A stretch of DNA of 64,000 nt from Vigna angularis (GCF_016808095.1 NC_068973.1:27446077-27510076); one strand, 5' to 3'. Positions 1 to 11,360 are shown, numbered from the stretch's first letter. Numbers and translations: made by a program. The notes: a model not told the origin generated them from the letters alone.

Positions 1-119
1 TAGTCGAATCTTTAGTGACTTTGATATAGTATATAAATGTAGGTGAGGTAAAAAGATATGTGATGACATTTAATACGCATTAATTGCTTAAATAGTCAAA
101 TCTTTACTTACTTTTGCCT

Positions 120-1325
120 AGTGTTATAAAAACGGGCCACCCAGCCCGACTCATCACGGGTTGGTCACTTAATGAGACAACCCAACCCGACTCATTTATT
201 AGCGAGCCGAAAAAAATTCAAATCTGGCCCACCTCACCACAAGTTGGTGGGTTAGACGGGTTGGCTCACTTAATTACAATTTTTTTTTAAATTCAAACAA
301 ATTAAAACTTTTTGTAATTCAAATTTAAATAATTTCACTCTAAAATGATGTTACTCCAAAGACAATTAAAAAAAATTAACATACAACTCAAATATAATCC
401 AAAAGCAAACCCACAAAGCGAATAAATAAGTTTATAATATTGATAATTTTTGTGTCACTTATCTATTTATAAGATTATAGTCTTCGATGGATAAATTTAT
501 AATATTTTGTTCTCTTGAAACATCTTTTTCTTTATTCCCATTTACAATATAATAAAAAAAATGTTAACTAGAGCTGTCAAAACGGGTCACGCGGCCCGAC
601 CTGACCCGGTCCACCATAGGCTAGTCACTTAGTGAGTCAACCCAACTCGGCTCATTTATTAGCGAGCCAGAAAAAATCGAACCCAGCCCGACCCACCACG
701 AGTTGGTGGGTAAACGGGTTATTGGCTTACTAGCTCACTTAATTACAATTTTTTTAAAATAAAAAAAATTACAAATTTTCTATAATTCAAATCTAAACAA
801 ATTTCACTCTCAAATTTCACTCCCATCATGGGTGTTTAATTAATTTTGAAAATAAGGAACTTAAATAATTTTTTCAAACAAAAACAAAATAATAAATATT
901 TTTTATAAAATTAAAATTAAATTTTAATAAAGTCAAATTAGGTAGGTGGGTTGGTGGCTCACCACGGGTTCAACCCGCATGAGCCGGGTTTAAATGAATC
1001 GGGTTGAAATATGACCCAATAAAAAAAATACATTTTTTTCAAACCCAACTCGGCTCAAATCCGTGGTGGATCGGGTTGGCCCGCGGGTTGTGACCCATTT
1101 TGACAACTCTAATGTTAACTAATAATATTGAAACACAAAATAATAAATAATTAAATTAAACTAGGTGGGTTGGTGAGTCAACCTGGCTCACCACGGGTTC
1201 AAGCTGAGTGAATAGGGTTGAAAATTGACTCGTATAAAAAAAATTATTTTTTTCAAACCCAACACAACTCGAACCCGTGGTGGCCTAAGTTGGCTCACGG
1301 ATTCTAACCCATTTTGACAACACTT
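120..1325. mobile_element. Non-autonomous Mutator-like MITE (outer element of a nested pair)
   Basis: The left end AGTGTTATAAAAACGGGCC and the right end AACCCATTTTGACAACACT form a degenerate terminal inverted repeat. The flanks carry the 9-bp direct repeat CTTTTGCCT (111-119 and 1326-1334), as expected of Mutator-like insertion. The interior is non-coding and rich in CCCGACCC and GGGTTGG motifs. The copy is interrupted by a second member of the same family at 570-1110, so its own sequence is 120-559 plus 1121-1325. It inserted into the ~91-bp tandem array. The superfamily call rests on target-site length and terminal repeats only, since no transposase is present. Confidence 0.75.
570..1110. 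mobile_element. Non-autonomous Mutator-like MITE (inner, younger insertion)
   Basis: The element starts AGAGCTGTCAAAACGGGTC and ends GACCCATTTTGACAACTCT, an inverted repeat with two mismatches over 19 bp. It is flanked by the perfect 10-bp direct repeat AATGTTAACT at 560-569 and 1111-1120. Its interior resembles the outer element (CCCGACC, GAGCCGGGTT, TGGTGGGT stretches), so one family inserted into itself. At 541 bp with no open frame of note, it depends on transposase supplied elsewhere. Confidence 0.85.
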
Positions 1326-1584
1326 CTTTTGCCTAGTTTATAAATATAGGGGATGTAAAGATAGGTGATGACATTTAATATGCATTAACTGTTTGAATAA
1401 TTGAATCTTTAGTGACTTTGAGTAGTCTATAAATATAGATGAGGTAAAGAGGTAAGCAATAACATTTAATGCGCATTAACTACTTAAATGGTCGAATCTT
1501 TACTCACTTTGGCATAATCTATAAATATAGGTGAGGTGAAGAAGTAGGTGATGACATCTAACATGCATTAACTATGATATAGTT

Positions 1585-2961
1585 AGGGGTGGGCAAAGTG
1601 TCCTGTACTGCACTGCACTATAAAAATTTACAGTTAACTATAAACCAGTTTAGAAAAACTGTACTAAACTAAAAAATAGTTCAGAGTAACTGAACTGAAC
1701 TATTTTCTAGTTCAATTATACTGCAGTACAGTTCAGTTAACTAATTTTTTGTTTATCATAGTACAATTCAATTAACTACATTTTCCGATTTCCCAAACGC
1801 TCATACCAGCATCAAGCATGAACCATGAAGTGCTGGATTTATAGAATTTCTACCATTGGACTGGGTGGTTAATATTGAAGAACAGATGTAAAAGGGTCAT
1901 GGTAAACATTGAATATCCATATAAAAAATTAACTAGAACATTAATATCATTAAGGATTTCAGAGTAAACATTCAAATGGAATAATAAGTGAAGACCAATA
2001 CAATTACAAGTCATGACAGAGAGATCTTGAGAAATGAAATCTTAAAAGTTTGGACAGGACCATTTACCAAAGAAGAAAATTTAGCAACTGAAGTAAAAAT
2101 GCGAGCATATAAAAATGGGCATTCAAGAGGACCTGGAATAAAAGTGAAAAAATAAGATTAAAAAAACATTACCACGGACACAGTTGCATTCATTAAATCA
2201 GAATGGAAGCTTAAACGAGGGCAAGGGAAGAGTTGAAATCAACCTATTAGAGAGTCTACTGCAAAAATATCCAATTTTTACAAACATTCGTTAGCAACCA
2301 AGTAGCACAGACACGATCGAACAAATATTAACGAAATTAAAATTCCATAAACTCTAATTCAAGCATGAACGACCACATGCATGAAAAGGGCAATTGGGAT
2401 CTCACACAATGAAAATTAAAAATAGGTAAAAAGGAAAATTGATGGTAGATCGAAGCGTACGAGGTTCCTTGGTTGTAGATGTCGATGGAAACTGAGACCC
2501 TTTCCGCACCAGACTTGAGTTTGTTGAGGGAGGCCTTCTTGTGCGTGACGATGAAGGGAACGTCAAAGGAAGCGTGTGAACACAGCACCAAAGAAGCTAA
2601 AAGCGCAAACGCCACGCCGGTACACTGTGCAGGGCACTTCCCAATCGAAACCGGTCACGCCGGTACACTGTGCAGAAGGGGTTGAACTGTGTAGAGTTTT
2701 CGTTGGAAGAGATTAGAAGGAGGTCTTGAAGTGCGTAGGGTTTTCGTTGGGAGAAAGTGGAAATGAGGACTCAGACTAAAAAAAATAAAAACACAGTTCA
2801 CACCAGTTAACTGTACTAAAAGTATAAAAAGTTTAGTTTATTTAAACCGAACCAAAAATAAGTTATTCAGTTTTTAGTAAAAACAAATTAGTTTCTTTTA
2901 AGTATAATATACTACAGTTAACTGTAATTCAGTACAGTACAATTATTTTTGCCCACCCCTA
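1585..2961. mobile_element. Pack-MULE carrying a TRAP-beta exon
   Basis: Termini AGGGGTGGGCAAA (1585) and TTTGCCCACCCCT (ending 2960) are inverted repeats. Similarity continues inward for roughly 170 bp as diverged copies containing CAGTTAACT and GTACAGT. The 9-bp direct repeat GATATAGTT flanks the element (1576-1584 and 2962-2970), marking insertion into the ~91-bp array. The core, about 1790-2780, is unlike the ends and carries exon 1 plus part of intron 1 of a translocon-associated protein beta gene on the minus strand. There is no transposase, so this is a gene-fragment-carrying, non-autonomous Mutator-like element. Confidence 0.85.
2461..2615 (-). pseudogene. Captured exon 1 of translocon-associated protein subunit beta (SSR-beta)
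   Basis: The minus strand encodes a hydrophobic signal-peptide-like start (MAFALLASLVLCSHA), then FDVPFIVTHKKASLNKLKSG and AERVSVSIDIYNQGTS. I recognise this as the N-terminus of plant TRAP-beta, an ER membrane protein associated with the Sec61 translocon. The exon ends at a plausible donor (GTACGC, plus-strand 2455-2460) exactly where homology stops, and the following bases read as intron. Only about 52 residues are present; the lumenal domain, membrane anchor and later exons are missing, so it is a captured fragment. The frame is undamaged, which suggests fairly recent capture. A GC-richer leader upstream (about 2616-2760) may be the parental 5' UTR or promoter. Confidence 0.8.
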
Positions 2962-3310
2962 GATATAGTTTATAAATAGATGTGAGGTAAAGAAGTAGAT
3001 AATGATATTTAATACGCATTAAGTGCTTAAATAGTCAATTTTTTACTGACTTTAGTATAATATATAAGGACACTGATACAATGACACGCCCACGTGACAA
3101 AAACATTCAAATGACACGCTACAGTTCAACTTTTCCTTTCAAAATTACCCTTTCAACCTTAATAAATGTTTAAAAAAAGTGGAACCGAGTGTCATATGAA
3201 TGTTTTTTTAATTGTCAAAGTAAAATTTCCAATTTATAAATATAAGTGAGGTAAAAAAATATATAATGACATTTAATATTTATTAACTATTTGAATAATC
3301 TAATGTTTGC

Positions 3311-4186
3311 TATAATTAGCATGAGAATATCTTTTACATAAGTAAACAACAAACTAAGACATAAGAATAAATATTTAAACCTTCGACAACACATGAAACA
3401 ATAAACCTATGATTAAACTTTTGACCTAGACAATATACCCGAAAAAAAAATATATTTAACTATAATCTCAAATTAAAATATTTAATTATGCCATAAACTT
3501 TACGTATTGATCGTATAGGCGTCCTATGAGGCAATATTAACTAACAGTTAAAATAATTTAGATATGAATTGGTGGATTTGATAATGAGGTGCGTGATTTG
3601 TGGGAATTGGATGGGTCTGCAAAAGCTGCGTGATTTACGGAAAAAGGTGGGTCCAGCAGCAAAAAACACTTTAGTTTGGTTTGTGCTGAAGAATAAAAAA
3701 GCCTCTTACATTTTCTTCTACCTCTGAACTATATATCTTCATTGTTGGTTTGTAGGTTTCAGTGATATAGAAGCGTAGGTTCATGTTTTCTCCCTTCCTT
3801 TTCCAGTCTTTATGCTATCTTCTATTTTTCGTTTCTTTACATTTTAGATCAGACAATCCATATGGTAGACTGCTTCATCCCGAAACAACTTTAAGATATA
3901 ACAATACCTTGTCGTTTTCTTAAATTTTCGAATACGAAATCCAATTTTTTTTTTTTTTTTAAGTTTTAAATCACATAATTGTAAGAATCAAAATCACATT
4001 TCAGAATATTTATTCTTCCAATATTATGGATTATATGGTTCGGTTTGTGGTTACTTGGGTCATTATTTTGGATAACTTATTTAAAAGTGTGTAATAATCT
4101 TTTAGATTATGTAAATTAGAAATATCTATAATTGATTTAGTTGTAATTTTCTTTAATAGAATTCTAAAGGTTGATAAGTATTGCGT
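3311..4186. other. Intergenic, no gene recognised
   Basis: AT-rich sequence. At 3580-3790 there is a stretch that looks like a plant promoter and leader (TATATATC near 3730, pyrimidine-rich sequence, then GGTTCATG), but no supported open frame follows before the LTR element at 4187. It could be the 5' remnant of a gene separated from its body. Confidence 0.4.
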
Positions 4187-4394
4187 TGTCTAACATTCTA
4201 AAAATACGGTGTAAACCATATAATAGAATGATCACATATAATAATATTAGAGTTCAGTTCTTACACTAAGTAGAGCGAACGCAAGCCTAAAGCCAAAAGG
4301 CCTTACAGAAAAAGTTGTAACTTAAACTGTACAGAAGTACAAGTCTGACCGATCGGTTTACAAAAGGAAAATACTGAACGGTCGTTCCTAACAA

Positions 4395-4699
4395 AAGGGA
4401 AGGTGATCAAACGACTACCTTAAAACAACTAAACTATCGACCGAACGTCCTACTATTCGGTCTTAACTTCACCTCCACCAGATTTTCTTCCTCCAGCGCC
4501 TCTTCCAACTGAACGTCTCCTTCTGCTCACATCCACACGGATGTGAGCAGAAGGGAAGGTGATCAAACGACTACCTTAAAACAACTAAACTATCGACCGA
4601 ACGTCCTACTATTCGGTCTTAACTTCACCTCCACCAGATTTTCTTCCTCCAGCGCCTCTTCCAACTGAACGTCTCCTTCTGCTCACATCCACACGGATG
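4395..4699. repeat. 156-bp tandem duplication inside the LTR
   Basis: The segment beginning AAGGGAAGGTGATCAAACG at 4395 recurs at 4551 with a 156-bp offset. It runs to ATCCACACGGATG (4531-4543 and 4687-4699) with no difference noticed by eye. It contains the block that resembles the 3' part of the 7015-9613 element, so a regulatory or 3' segment of the LTR was duplicated recently. Confidence 0.85.
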
Positions 4700-5711
4700 A
4701 TCATTGCAATGACAAAGACGGACGTACAAAACAAGACAAGACAGGAAACACAGGGTAAGCTTATGTAATTTAATTCATGTATAAACATACATTTCACACA
4801 ATCAATCACACAAAATAGATTTCAGCATACATTTCACATAAGGCCTAATACTAGACTGACTGTCCGGACTGTATGAAATTTGTGTAGCTACAGGCGTTCA
4901 TGCACCCGGGTGATGTAGTAATTGGAATACTCTCATCAGCTGTCACCCGAGGTTAGTCCTATCTGTCCAAAGTACCTCTAAGGACAGGAACCTCCTGTCG
5001 TTCCCACACATGACCCGCCCTCCTCTACGTGAGGACGAGTACTCATGGAACATCAGGATGAACCGCCAGCATTAGCATGACCACAGTCATACTTTACCAA
5101 TTCCAATATTCATCCATGAGACGTTCCTCCTCGGAACGCTCGTTCAAAATCCAACATTTAGATCCATATCACATTCCCTTCATATTTCATTCATAATCAT
5201 TCTCAATTTCATCTTTCATTATCAATCATCTCAATTTTCATTTTTCATTACCAATCAGTTAAATTCCATCTTTGTTCAAAGATTATTACGGACACCCGAT
5301 ACCGAACGTTCCATCCTCACTCAGAACAAGGACGAACACTTGGAACGAGACAGAGAAGTCTCCCGTTCTAGAATAGAATAAGACCAAGAGGGTTACTGTC
5401 AGTTTTAAGAAAGAAACCGAGTACAACTATATGTCACAAGAACGATTAGAACGAACGTTACTTACAAAATGAGTCAGTTGAATGAACTGACTCTCGTGAG
5501 CTCAAACCCAACACCTCAACGAACAGGCCAAGTATTAAAGCTCTAGGCCGGAACCAATGAAGGTAGACACGTCAAGACCTTTAAAGAATCATACTTAGAA
5601 GAATTCACATAAAGAAACCTAATGTCAGTCAATGACCGAACACGGTAAAGGAAAAATTCTATTGAAGTTGGACGAACGCTATTTTCAACAAGATATATTA
5701 TAAAAGAAATG

Positions 5712-5932
5712 AGACGATCGCTTGGTGTAAGACCAAACACTACTCAGAACGATCACTTGGTGTAAGACCAAGCACCATTCAGACGATCGCTTGGTGTAAG
5801 ACCAAGCACCACTCAGAACGATCACTTGGTGTAAGGCCAAGCACCATTCAGACGATCGCTTGGTGTAAGACCAAGCACCACTCAGAACGATCACTTGGTG
5901 TAAGGCCAAGCACCATTCAGATGATCGCTCAT
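5712..5932. repeat. Minisatellite of ~34.5-bp half-units (69-bp period) with an internal hairpin
   Basis: GATCGCTTGG and GATCACTTGG half-units alternate at 35- and 34-bp steps (5716, 5751, 5785 and on to about 5925), about six half-units in all. Each contains CTTGGTGTAAGACCAAG, a 6-bp stem with a 5-base loop. One strand reads through as a repetitive peptide, which follows from the repeat and is not evidence of a gene. Confidence 0.85.
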
Positions 5933-6850
5933 GCACAGTATTTCAAAAAGAAGACAATCGTCCTCAACTAAGATTCTTCCCAAATGAAAGAATCCAAGTC
6001 TAACCAAGGTTACTAGTATTACCGAACGCTCGATGACAAACGTACATTATCATAGGGAAATTTCATATCTAGGACTCATTTATCTTCCACTCATTTCTCA
6101 ATACATAATTTCATAACTTTACAAATTCGTATCATAATAAATTTTCATGCTTCATACAATCCATAACATAGTAAATAATCATATTCCATATAAACAAGCA
6201 TATCAGCATTCATACTTTACATACATTCAACCACTCAGCAACATGCATTCATTATCAACGAACGTACAAACGAGCATATAATTAAATTAGATAAGCTTCC
6301 CTTACCTTTGAGCATGAACGAGCGTCCTAGAGACAGAATACTGTTTGCGTGACTACACCTTCTTCTACCCTTACACTCAACAATTCTTCAACTAACCAAA
6401 CAACAGACCAAAAATGGTTCAGAAAGAAACTATGAACTCATGCAACCAGAACTTGATTTGCATGTACCAGATAACAAACGACTAACTAGAAAAGAACTTA
6501 CCAGTTCAGAACTCGAAACTGATCGGTTCAAACTGAAGCTCTTGACGCCGAAAGTGCTTCCACGGTGCCTGAACGGAGATCGGAGTAGAGAAATGGTGAG
6601 ATTTGGTAGAGAGAAGGGAGAGCTTTTAGAGAGAAGGAGGAGAAATGAAATTATCAGAGTTTTGAGGAAGACGGGTGCATGCAGAGAGTGGCGTGAGTTT
6701 TCCTAGAATTCAAAGTTTTACTTCCCACCTCAAAACGGACGTCCGCTCACCTGCCAACACCTGCCCTCTACCAGCTGAGTGTCAAGCCTCTATTTTGACA
6801 CGTGAATTCCACTTAAAACGAAACCTGAGTGGATTTTTATGGTTCTGACA

Positions 6851-7014
6851 CGTTGTGTACAAATGATGAGATTAGATATTATAAGAAAATTTTTAAATAG
6901 TAATTAATTTTTAGAGACTAATAATTAATTATTAAAGTGTTTAATTTAGACACTTGTATATAAACTAAAACTTATTTGTATCTAAAATAATAAAAAATTA
7001 TAATTAGTGACCGA
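6851..7014. other. Short spacer between two LTR-like elements
   Basis: About 160 bp of AT-rich sequence separates the two solo-LTR-like elements. It ends with ACCGA (7010-7014), the left target duplication of the next element. It resembles sequence just right of 9618, so it is probably the split half of an older repeat. Confidence 0.5.
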
Positions 7015-8189
7015 TGTAAGAGCTTGAAAATGAAATGCTATTGGGCCCTGCAGCCTGGCCCAAGAAGCTAAGGGCACTAGGACCTCAGAAGAGGCCTTAT
7101 TTTCTAGCTCTGAGTTCATCATCCAGTTACTCTTTCTCTCTCTAAACTCAGTTCCATTTTCCTCTTCTTGCTCTGATTTCTCTCTACTTTTCCACCACTT
7201 CTCACCGTTGAAATTTCAAATAGTAGTGTGCTTTCGTTCACGGAGTTGAGAGCTTCCCATTCATCCGATTAAAATTCTGCTTTGGACGGGTAAGTTATCT
7301 TTCTCTGTTCCTCCCTTTCCTTTGAACCTAGGGCATGCAATTTTCTAGTTGCATGAAATCAATGGATTTCCCCTCTAGATTCTCTACCTATTCTAACTTT
7401 AAGAGATGTCTCTATATCCAATTTGACATTTTGTAGATCCTGTTGAACTTGCTTCTATGCAAGAGTACTATTTTGGGGTTTCCTTTAAAGAGTGTTGTAC
7501 TTGTAACCACTAAGGTAAGGGGAGCTAATTATTTTTGTATGAATTTATTTTATAAAAATATATGCATATGAATGTTGAACTGGTGTGCTCTGGTGAAACT
7601 GTTTTGTGACTTTTATTTTATTGGGTGTTATAATTGAAACTGTGAAATTGTGCATGTTGTGATGTGATGAATTTAATCTGTTTTGAATGAGTTTGTTGGC
7701 TGAAATTGATCTTGTTGGAAGGTCTGGAGTAAGGGTTATGTAATAGCATGTATATGGGTATTAAATAGATGTACTGTTTGAGGTTGCTGTGAGAGGAAGT
7801 GAAAATATTAAAATTAGGCATTTCAGATTTAGAGCATAAGAGAACAGGGTAGATAATTTAAATAAATTAATTGTTAATTGTTGAGAGCCTTTCTTTGTTG
7901 GTAGGATAGAGAACCTTAAAAACCTGAGTTGGCACATTCCTGATCATAGAGCAGCCCTGGCCTGGTCCAGTCAGTTGTGACTAGTCATATGTGCTGGCGT
8001 CGAAAGTGAGTTTGATGCGTTCAGACATCTGAGTCCTCTCCGGTGGGTAAAGAAAAATCTTTACTACGATGAAAATAAAATAAAACAAGTTGATTGTAGA
8101 TGCATAAAGTTATCATGTGTTAATTTCTAATCAATTATAATTTTAGGAAATCAGTCACTGTGTGTTTGGAATTTAAAGTAAGGATCATA

Positions 8190-8223
8190 TAAATATATAT
8201 ATATATATATATATTTATAAGAT

Positions 8224-8316
<93 letters not shown>
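8190..8316. repeat. (AT)n microsatellite
   Basis: Almost pure AT dinucleotide run inside the LTR-like element, briefly broken at 8213-8226 by TTTATAAGATAAA. Confidence 0.95.
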
Positions 8317-8319
<3 letters not shown>

Positions 8320-8515
8320 TTTAATGGTGCGTTGGTATTTCCAAACAATAACTCTAATATCCATTTTGCACTTTATGATTTACCGAGTGGACAGTTAATT
8401 ATGATTAATTTAGAATCCAGAGTAGCCTTGATTGCAGCAAAACAGGTGCCTGAAAAGAGAGTTTGATATGCTTCTAATATAATATAAATATGTATATTTA
8501 AGAGATACTGTATGT

Positions 8516-8516
<1 letters not shown>

Positions 8517-8602
<86 letters not shown>
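8517..8602. repeat. (AT)n microsatellite
   Basis: Second pure AT run in the same LTR-like element, about 43 dinucleotides. Confidence 0.95.
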
Positions 8603-8604
<2 letters not shown>

Positions 8605-9618
8605 AAGTAAGATAGTTGTTTCTTATATTGAAACGTGAGTGTTAATCAATAATTATATTACTTGTAGGTATGTATAAATTGATGCATTTTATGAGCTATT
8701 ATGGGTTAGTTGGAGTTGTTTGGTTCTTGGTATTGATTAACTTAGATTCAATTGTGGAGATGTTATTTTTAAAATTTGTGAGTGGTGAGTAATGTATATT
8801 ATTGAGATTGTGTATATGTTGATTGTGGCAGAAAGTATATGATTACAAAGTGATGAAAGTATGATCCAAGTTGTAAATCAAGTTCCATCTGTGTAGGATC
8901 TCTTGGTGAGATCCTTAGTGTTTTAGAATGAAAGTAGGAGCTCAGTCTTGGGGGTCATTCTGAAACTCCAATGGCTAATCATACTCAAGTAGAGGATTAA
9001 TCCATGTGGTGAGGAGTAGCAAGAGGTCTTAGTCTTGGGGGCTTCCAGTATGCCTCAAGGCCCGGAATAGGCTAACCTCGTGAGTGTGGCAGGGTGGGGA
9101 ACCCAAGTTTCATAAGTCACCACGAGTGCAGGACCCACCATAGCTCGACTATCATTCTAAGTCCGGACGAGTCAAGTCTAGTTTATGACATGTTCCTTTG
9201 TATGGTTTAACTTGCTTGGCTTAAAGTATTTATTTGATGAATTGTTTACTTTAATATAGTATGCTTGCTTGTGAAACTAGCTCACCCTTGCTTGTGTGTT
9301 CGTGCTTTGTTTGAGTATGTTTCCTGTTGCAATGATCATCCTAAATTAGATGTGAGCAGATGAAGAGGAGGTGTCTGTGGAGCAAGCGCTGGAAGAAGGT
9401 GATGCTGCAGCTTAGTATGTCTAGGATCTTGATTAGTAGTATTATTCTGATGATAATTCACATTGATCCTTTATATTTAAGAGACCAACTCTGATTCTGT
9501 TTTGGATGACTGTAACCAATATAGTCTGTTATATGTCTCTAACTGCTTTCCAATATTATAACCGAATGACGTTTTTATTATATATGCATGTCGTATATTA
9601 TGGGGATGTCACAACCGA

Positions 9619-10649
9619 TGATAATTTAAATTGGTCACTAGCATTAGTTATTAAGATTTTTGGTTATTAAAAAAATTAGTAAACAAATCTATCACTAATT
9701 AATATATTAACCAATTAGATATTAGTTATTGGACTTTAATTATTGGGAAAACCGAAATTTATTAACCTTTAAGCTTCAGTTTTCTTAATAATGGAAGTTT
9801 AATATTTGAGGTTAGTGACAATTTTGAAATTTTCTTAAATCTTATAGGTTTCCGTTCCTTTAAAATCAAAGCATAGATGTTGTTTAGGTCTTAATTTCTC
9901 AGTAACCGAAACTTCACGTTTAAATAAAATATTTAAGCTAAAAATGATAATTTTGAGATTTTCACAAATTTATAGGTTTTAATTTTTTTAAAACCAAAAT
10001 ATATAGATTATATAGATGTCAGTTTCCTAGCTACCAAAGTCTAAAAGTTCACAAAATTTTAAAAAGGATCACTGTGTTTTTATAAAACTAAAACATATAA
10101 ATCGATTTCAAAAGCTAAAACTACATTAGTGTTTGTAAAAGTATTTCATATGCAAAAATTGTCTATTAAGAAAAACAAGAAAGTAATACATATATTTTGG
10201 TAAATTGTGAAAGATATGGATATTGTAGGTGTTTCTAGAATAAATTACAACTAATTATTAATAGTATTCACAAACATGATTGTCTCTTCTTATTATAAGA
10301 AAAATTGATTAAGAAAAGTGGAGGATGAATTTATAAGGTTGGGTATTAAAATTATAATCATTGACGAATACACTAATTATTCATATGTCAACACATTAAT
10401 AATTAATGAAAATTTATGTTTAATGATATTCAGTGAAGCTTTAAAACATTTTATTTATTTTGAAATAGTACAATAAAAAATAAGTTTATATATTCAAGAT
10501 GAAAAATATGTCATAAAATCAAATTGCAACATATCTAATAAACTGGTTGGAGCATAACATGTATATTTAATGACATAAATGAGATGATAGTTCAGGAATA
10601 TTACTAATATTTTTTTATGCACTATAATTGAATTAAATTTGTGTTTAAT
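9619..10649. other. Intergenic, old repeat traces only
   Basis: AT-rich. Motifs such as AAAACCGAAA and AGTAACCGAAAC recur between 9740 and 10090, like the subterminal repeats of old CACTA-type elements, but no terminus could be placed. No gene is visible. Confidence 0.35.
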
Positions 10650-11360
10650 TAGGGGTAGGCAAAATAAGATGTGTAAAATTGAATTAAAAATTAGTTTAAA
10701 CTGAATTGAACTATTTTTTATTATATTAAACTGCATTGAATTAGAATTTGTTTTTTATTTTGACACAACATAATATTAAGACAGGTCAAAATAAGTTAAA
10801 GGTCAAGATGGATTAAGTGAGATTGAAAGTCAAGACAGATTGACTTGATTCGAGTTTCGAAACGGGTTAGGCTGTAGGCTGAATTAAAGGTTGAGACAAG
10901 TCGTGTAGGACCAAAGCTTGAGATAGGCTTGGTCGGGTTAAAGGTTGAAATAGATCAGGTTTGCCAAAATGTTGAGACCAGTTCATGTCAAAATTTTGCT
11001 AAATTCGGTGAAGATGTCCACAATCGAAACTTGATTGAGTCAATTTTGATCGAAATTTGGCCAAGTCAATCCCGACTAAAAAATTGGCTAGAACAGCCAC
11101 GGTCGAAACTTAGTTGAGACGTGTTCGACCGAATTCGGCTGGGACAGTCACACTCAAAAACTCATTCGAGTTGGTCCGGATTGAAATTCAGTCGAGTCGA
11201 TCCCGACTATTTTTCACACATTCAAGTCAATCCCAAAAATTGGTCAAATTCAATCGAGTCGATGATAGTCAAAACTCAATCGAGTTTGTCCTTACCAAAA
11301 TTCAACTAAGTTAGTTCTAATCAAAGTTTGGTCGAGTCAATAACAATCAAATTAAACTAC
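10650..11360. repeat. Single TIR-like end followed by degenerate ~33-36-bp repeats
   Basis: AGGGGTAGGCAAAATAAG at about 10650 resembles the terminus of the Pack-MULE at 1585 (AGGGGTGGGCAAA), and AAACTGAATTGAACTA sequence follows. From 10780 to 11350 comes a GC-richer, clearly repetitive stretch built on variants of GTCGAAA..TTGGTCGAGTC. Several short frames exist only because the repeat avoids stops. I could not find the matching right end, so this is probably a decayed element. Confidence 0.45.

Larger units (their letters stand above)
1..3310. repeat. ~91-bp tandem repeat array, split by insertions
   Basis: A unit of about 91-92 bp recurs with landmarks GTCGAATCTTTA, then TATAAATATAGGTGAGGTAAA, then GATGACATTTAATACGCATTAA. 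The first landmark falls near 3, 95, 1400, 1491 and 3034. Array sequence occupies 1-119, 1326-1584, 2962-3060 and about 3230-3310. The gaps are the insertions at 120-1325, 1585-2961 and about 3061-3229. The last of these contains GACACTGATACAATGACACG but I could not define its ends. Units are diverged and have no coding potential. Whether this is the edge of a larger satellite cannot be told, because the window begins inside it. Confidence 0.75.
4187..6850 (-). mobile_element. Solo-LTR-like element, minus orientation
   Basis: Read on the minus strand it begins TGTCAGAACCATAAAAATCC and ends ATTTTTAGAATGTTAGACA, the TG...CA form of plant LTRs. CGTTG at 6851-6855 matches CGTTG at 4184-4188 if two terminal bases were lost on the left, giving a 5-bp target duplication. 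The internal plan matches the element at 7015-9613: a TCTCTCT-rich leader, a GGTAAGGGAAGCT stretch and a downstream GCAATGATCATCC...GAGCAGA block. No gag, pol or primer-binding site is present, so it is a solo LTR or non-coding derivative of a Ty3-type family. The superfamily is inferred from LTR length only. Confidence 0.6.
7015..9613 (+). mobile_element. Solo-LTR-like element, plus orientation, 2.6 kb
   Basis: It begins TGTAAGAGCTTGAAAATG and ends TATGGGGATGTCACA (TG...CA). The 5-bp direct repeat ACCGA lies at 7010-7014 and 9614-9618. Inside are a pyrimidine-rich leader with TCTCTCTCTCTAAACTCAG, GGTAAGGGGAGCTA near 7510, and GCAATGATCATCCTAAAT near 9335, all echoed in the 4187-6850 element. 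There is no coding frame, primer-binding site or second LTR. The simplest reading is a solo LTR left by recombination between the two LTRs of a Ty3-type retrotransposon. Confidence 0.7.

Noticed and set aside
2479..2685. Plus-strand 68-aa frame over the Pack-MULE cargo
   Set aside because: It is the antisense shadow of the TRAP-beta exon, whose minus-strand reading is recognisable.
3580..3800. Possible protein-coding first exon
   Set aside because: Promoter-like composition is present but no open frame or splice continuation could be supported before the LTR-like element.
5685..5936. An 83-aa repetitive frame on the minus strand that looks like a repeat protein
   Set aside because: It follows exactly the 34/35-bp minisatellite units; phase is kept because two half-units total 69 bp, a multiple of three. 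No start context or flanking exon.
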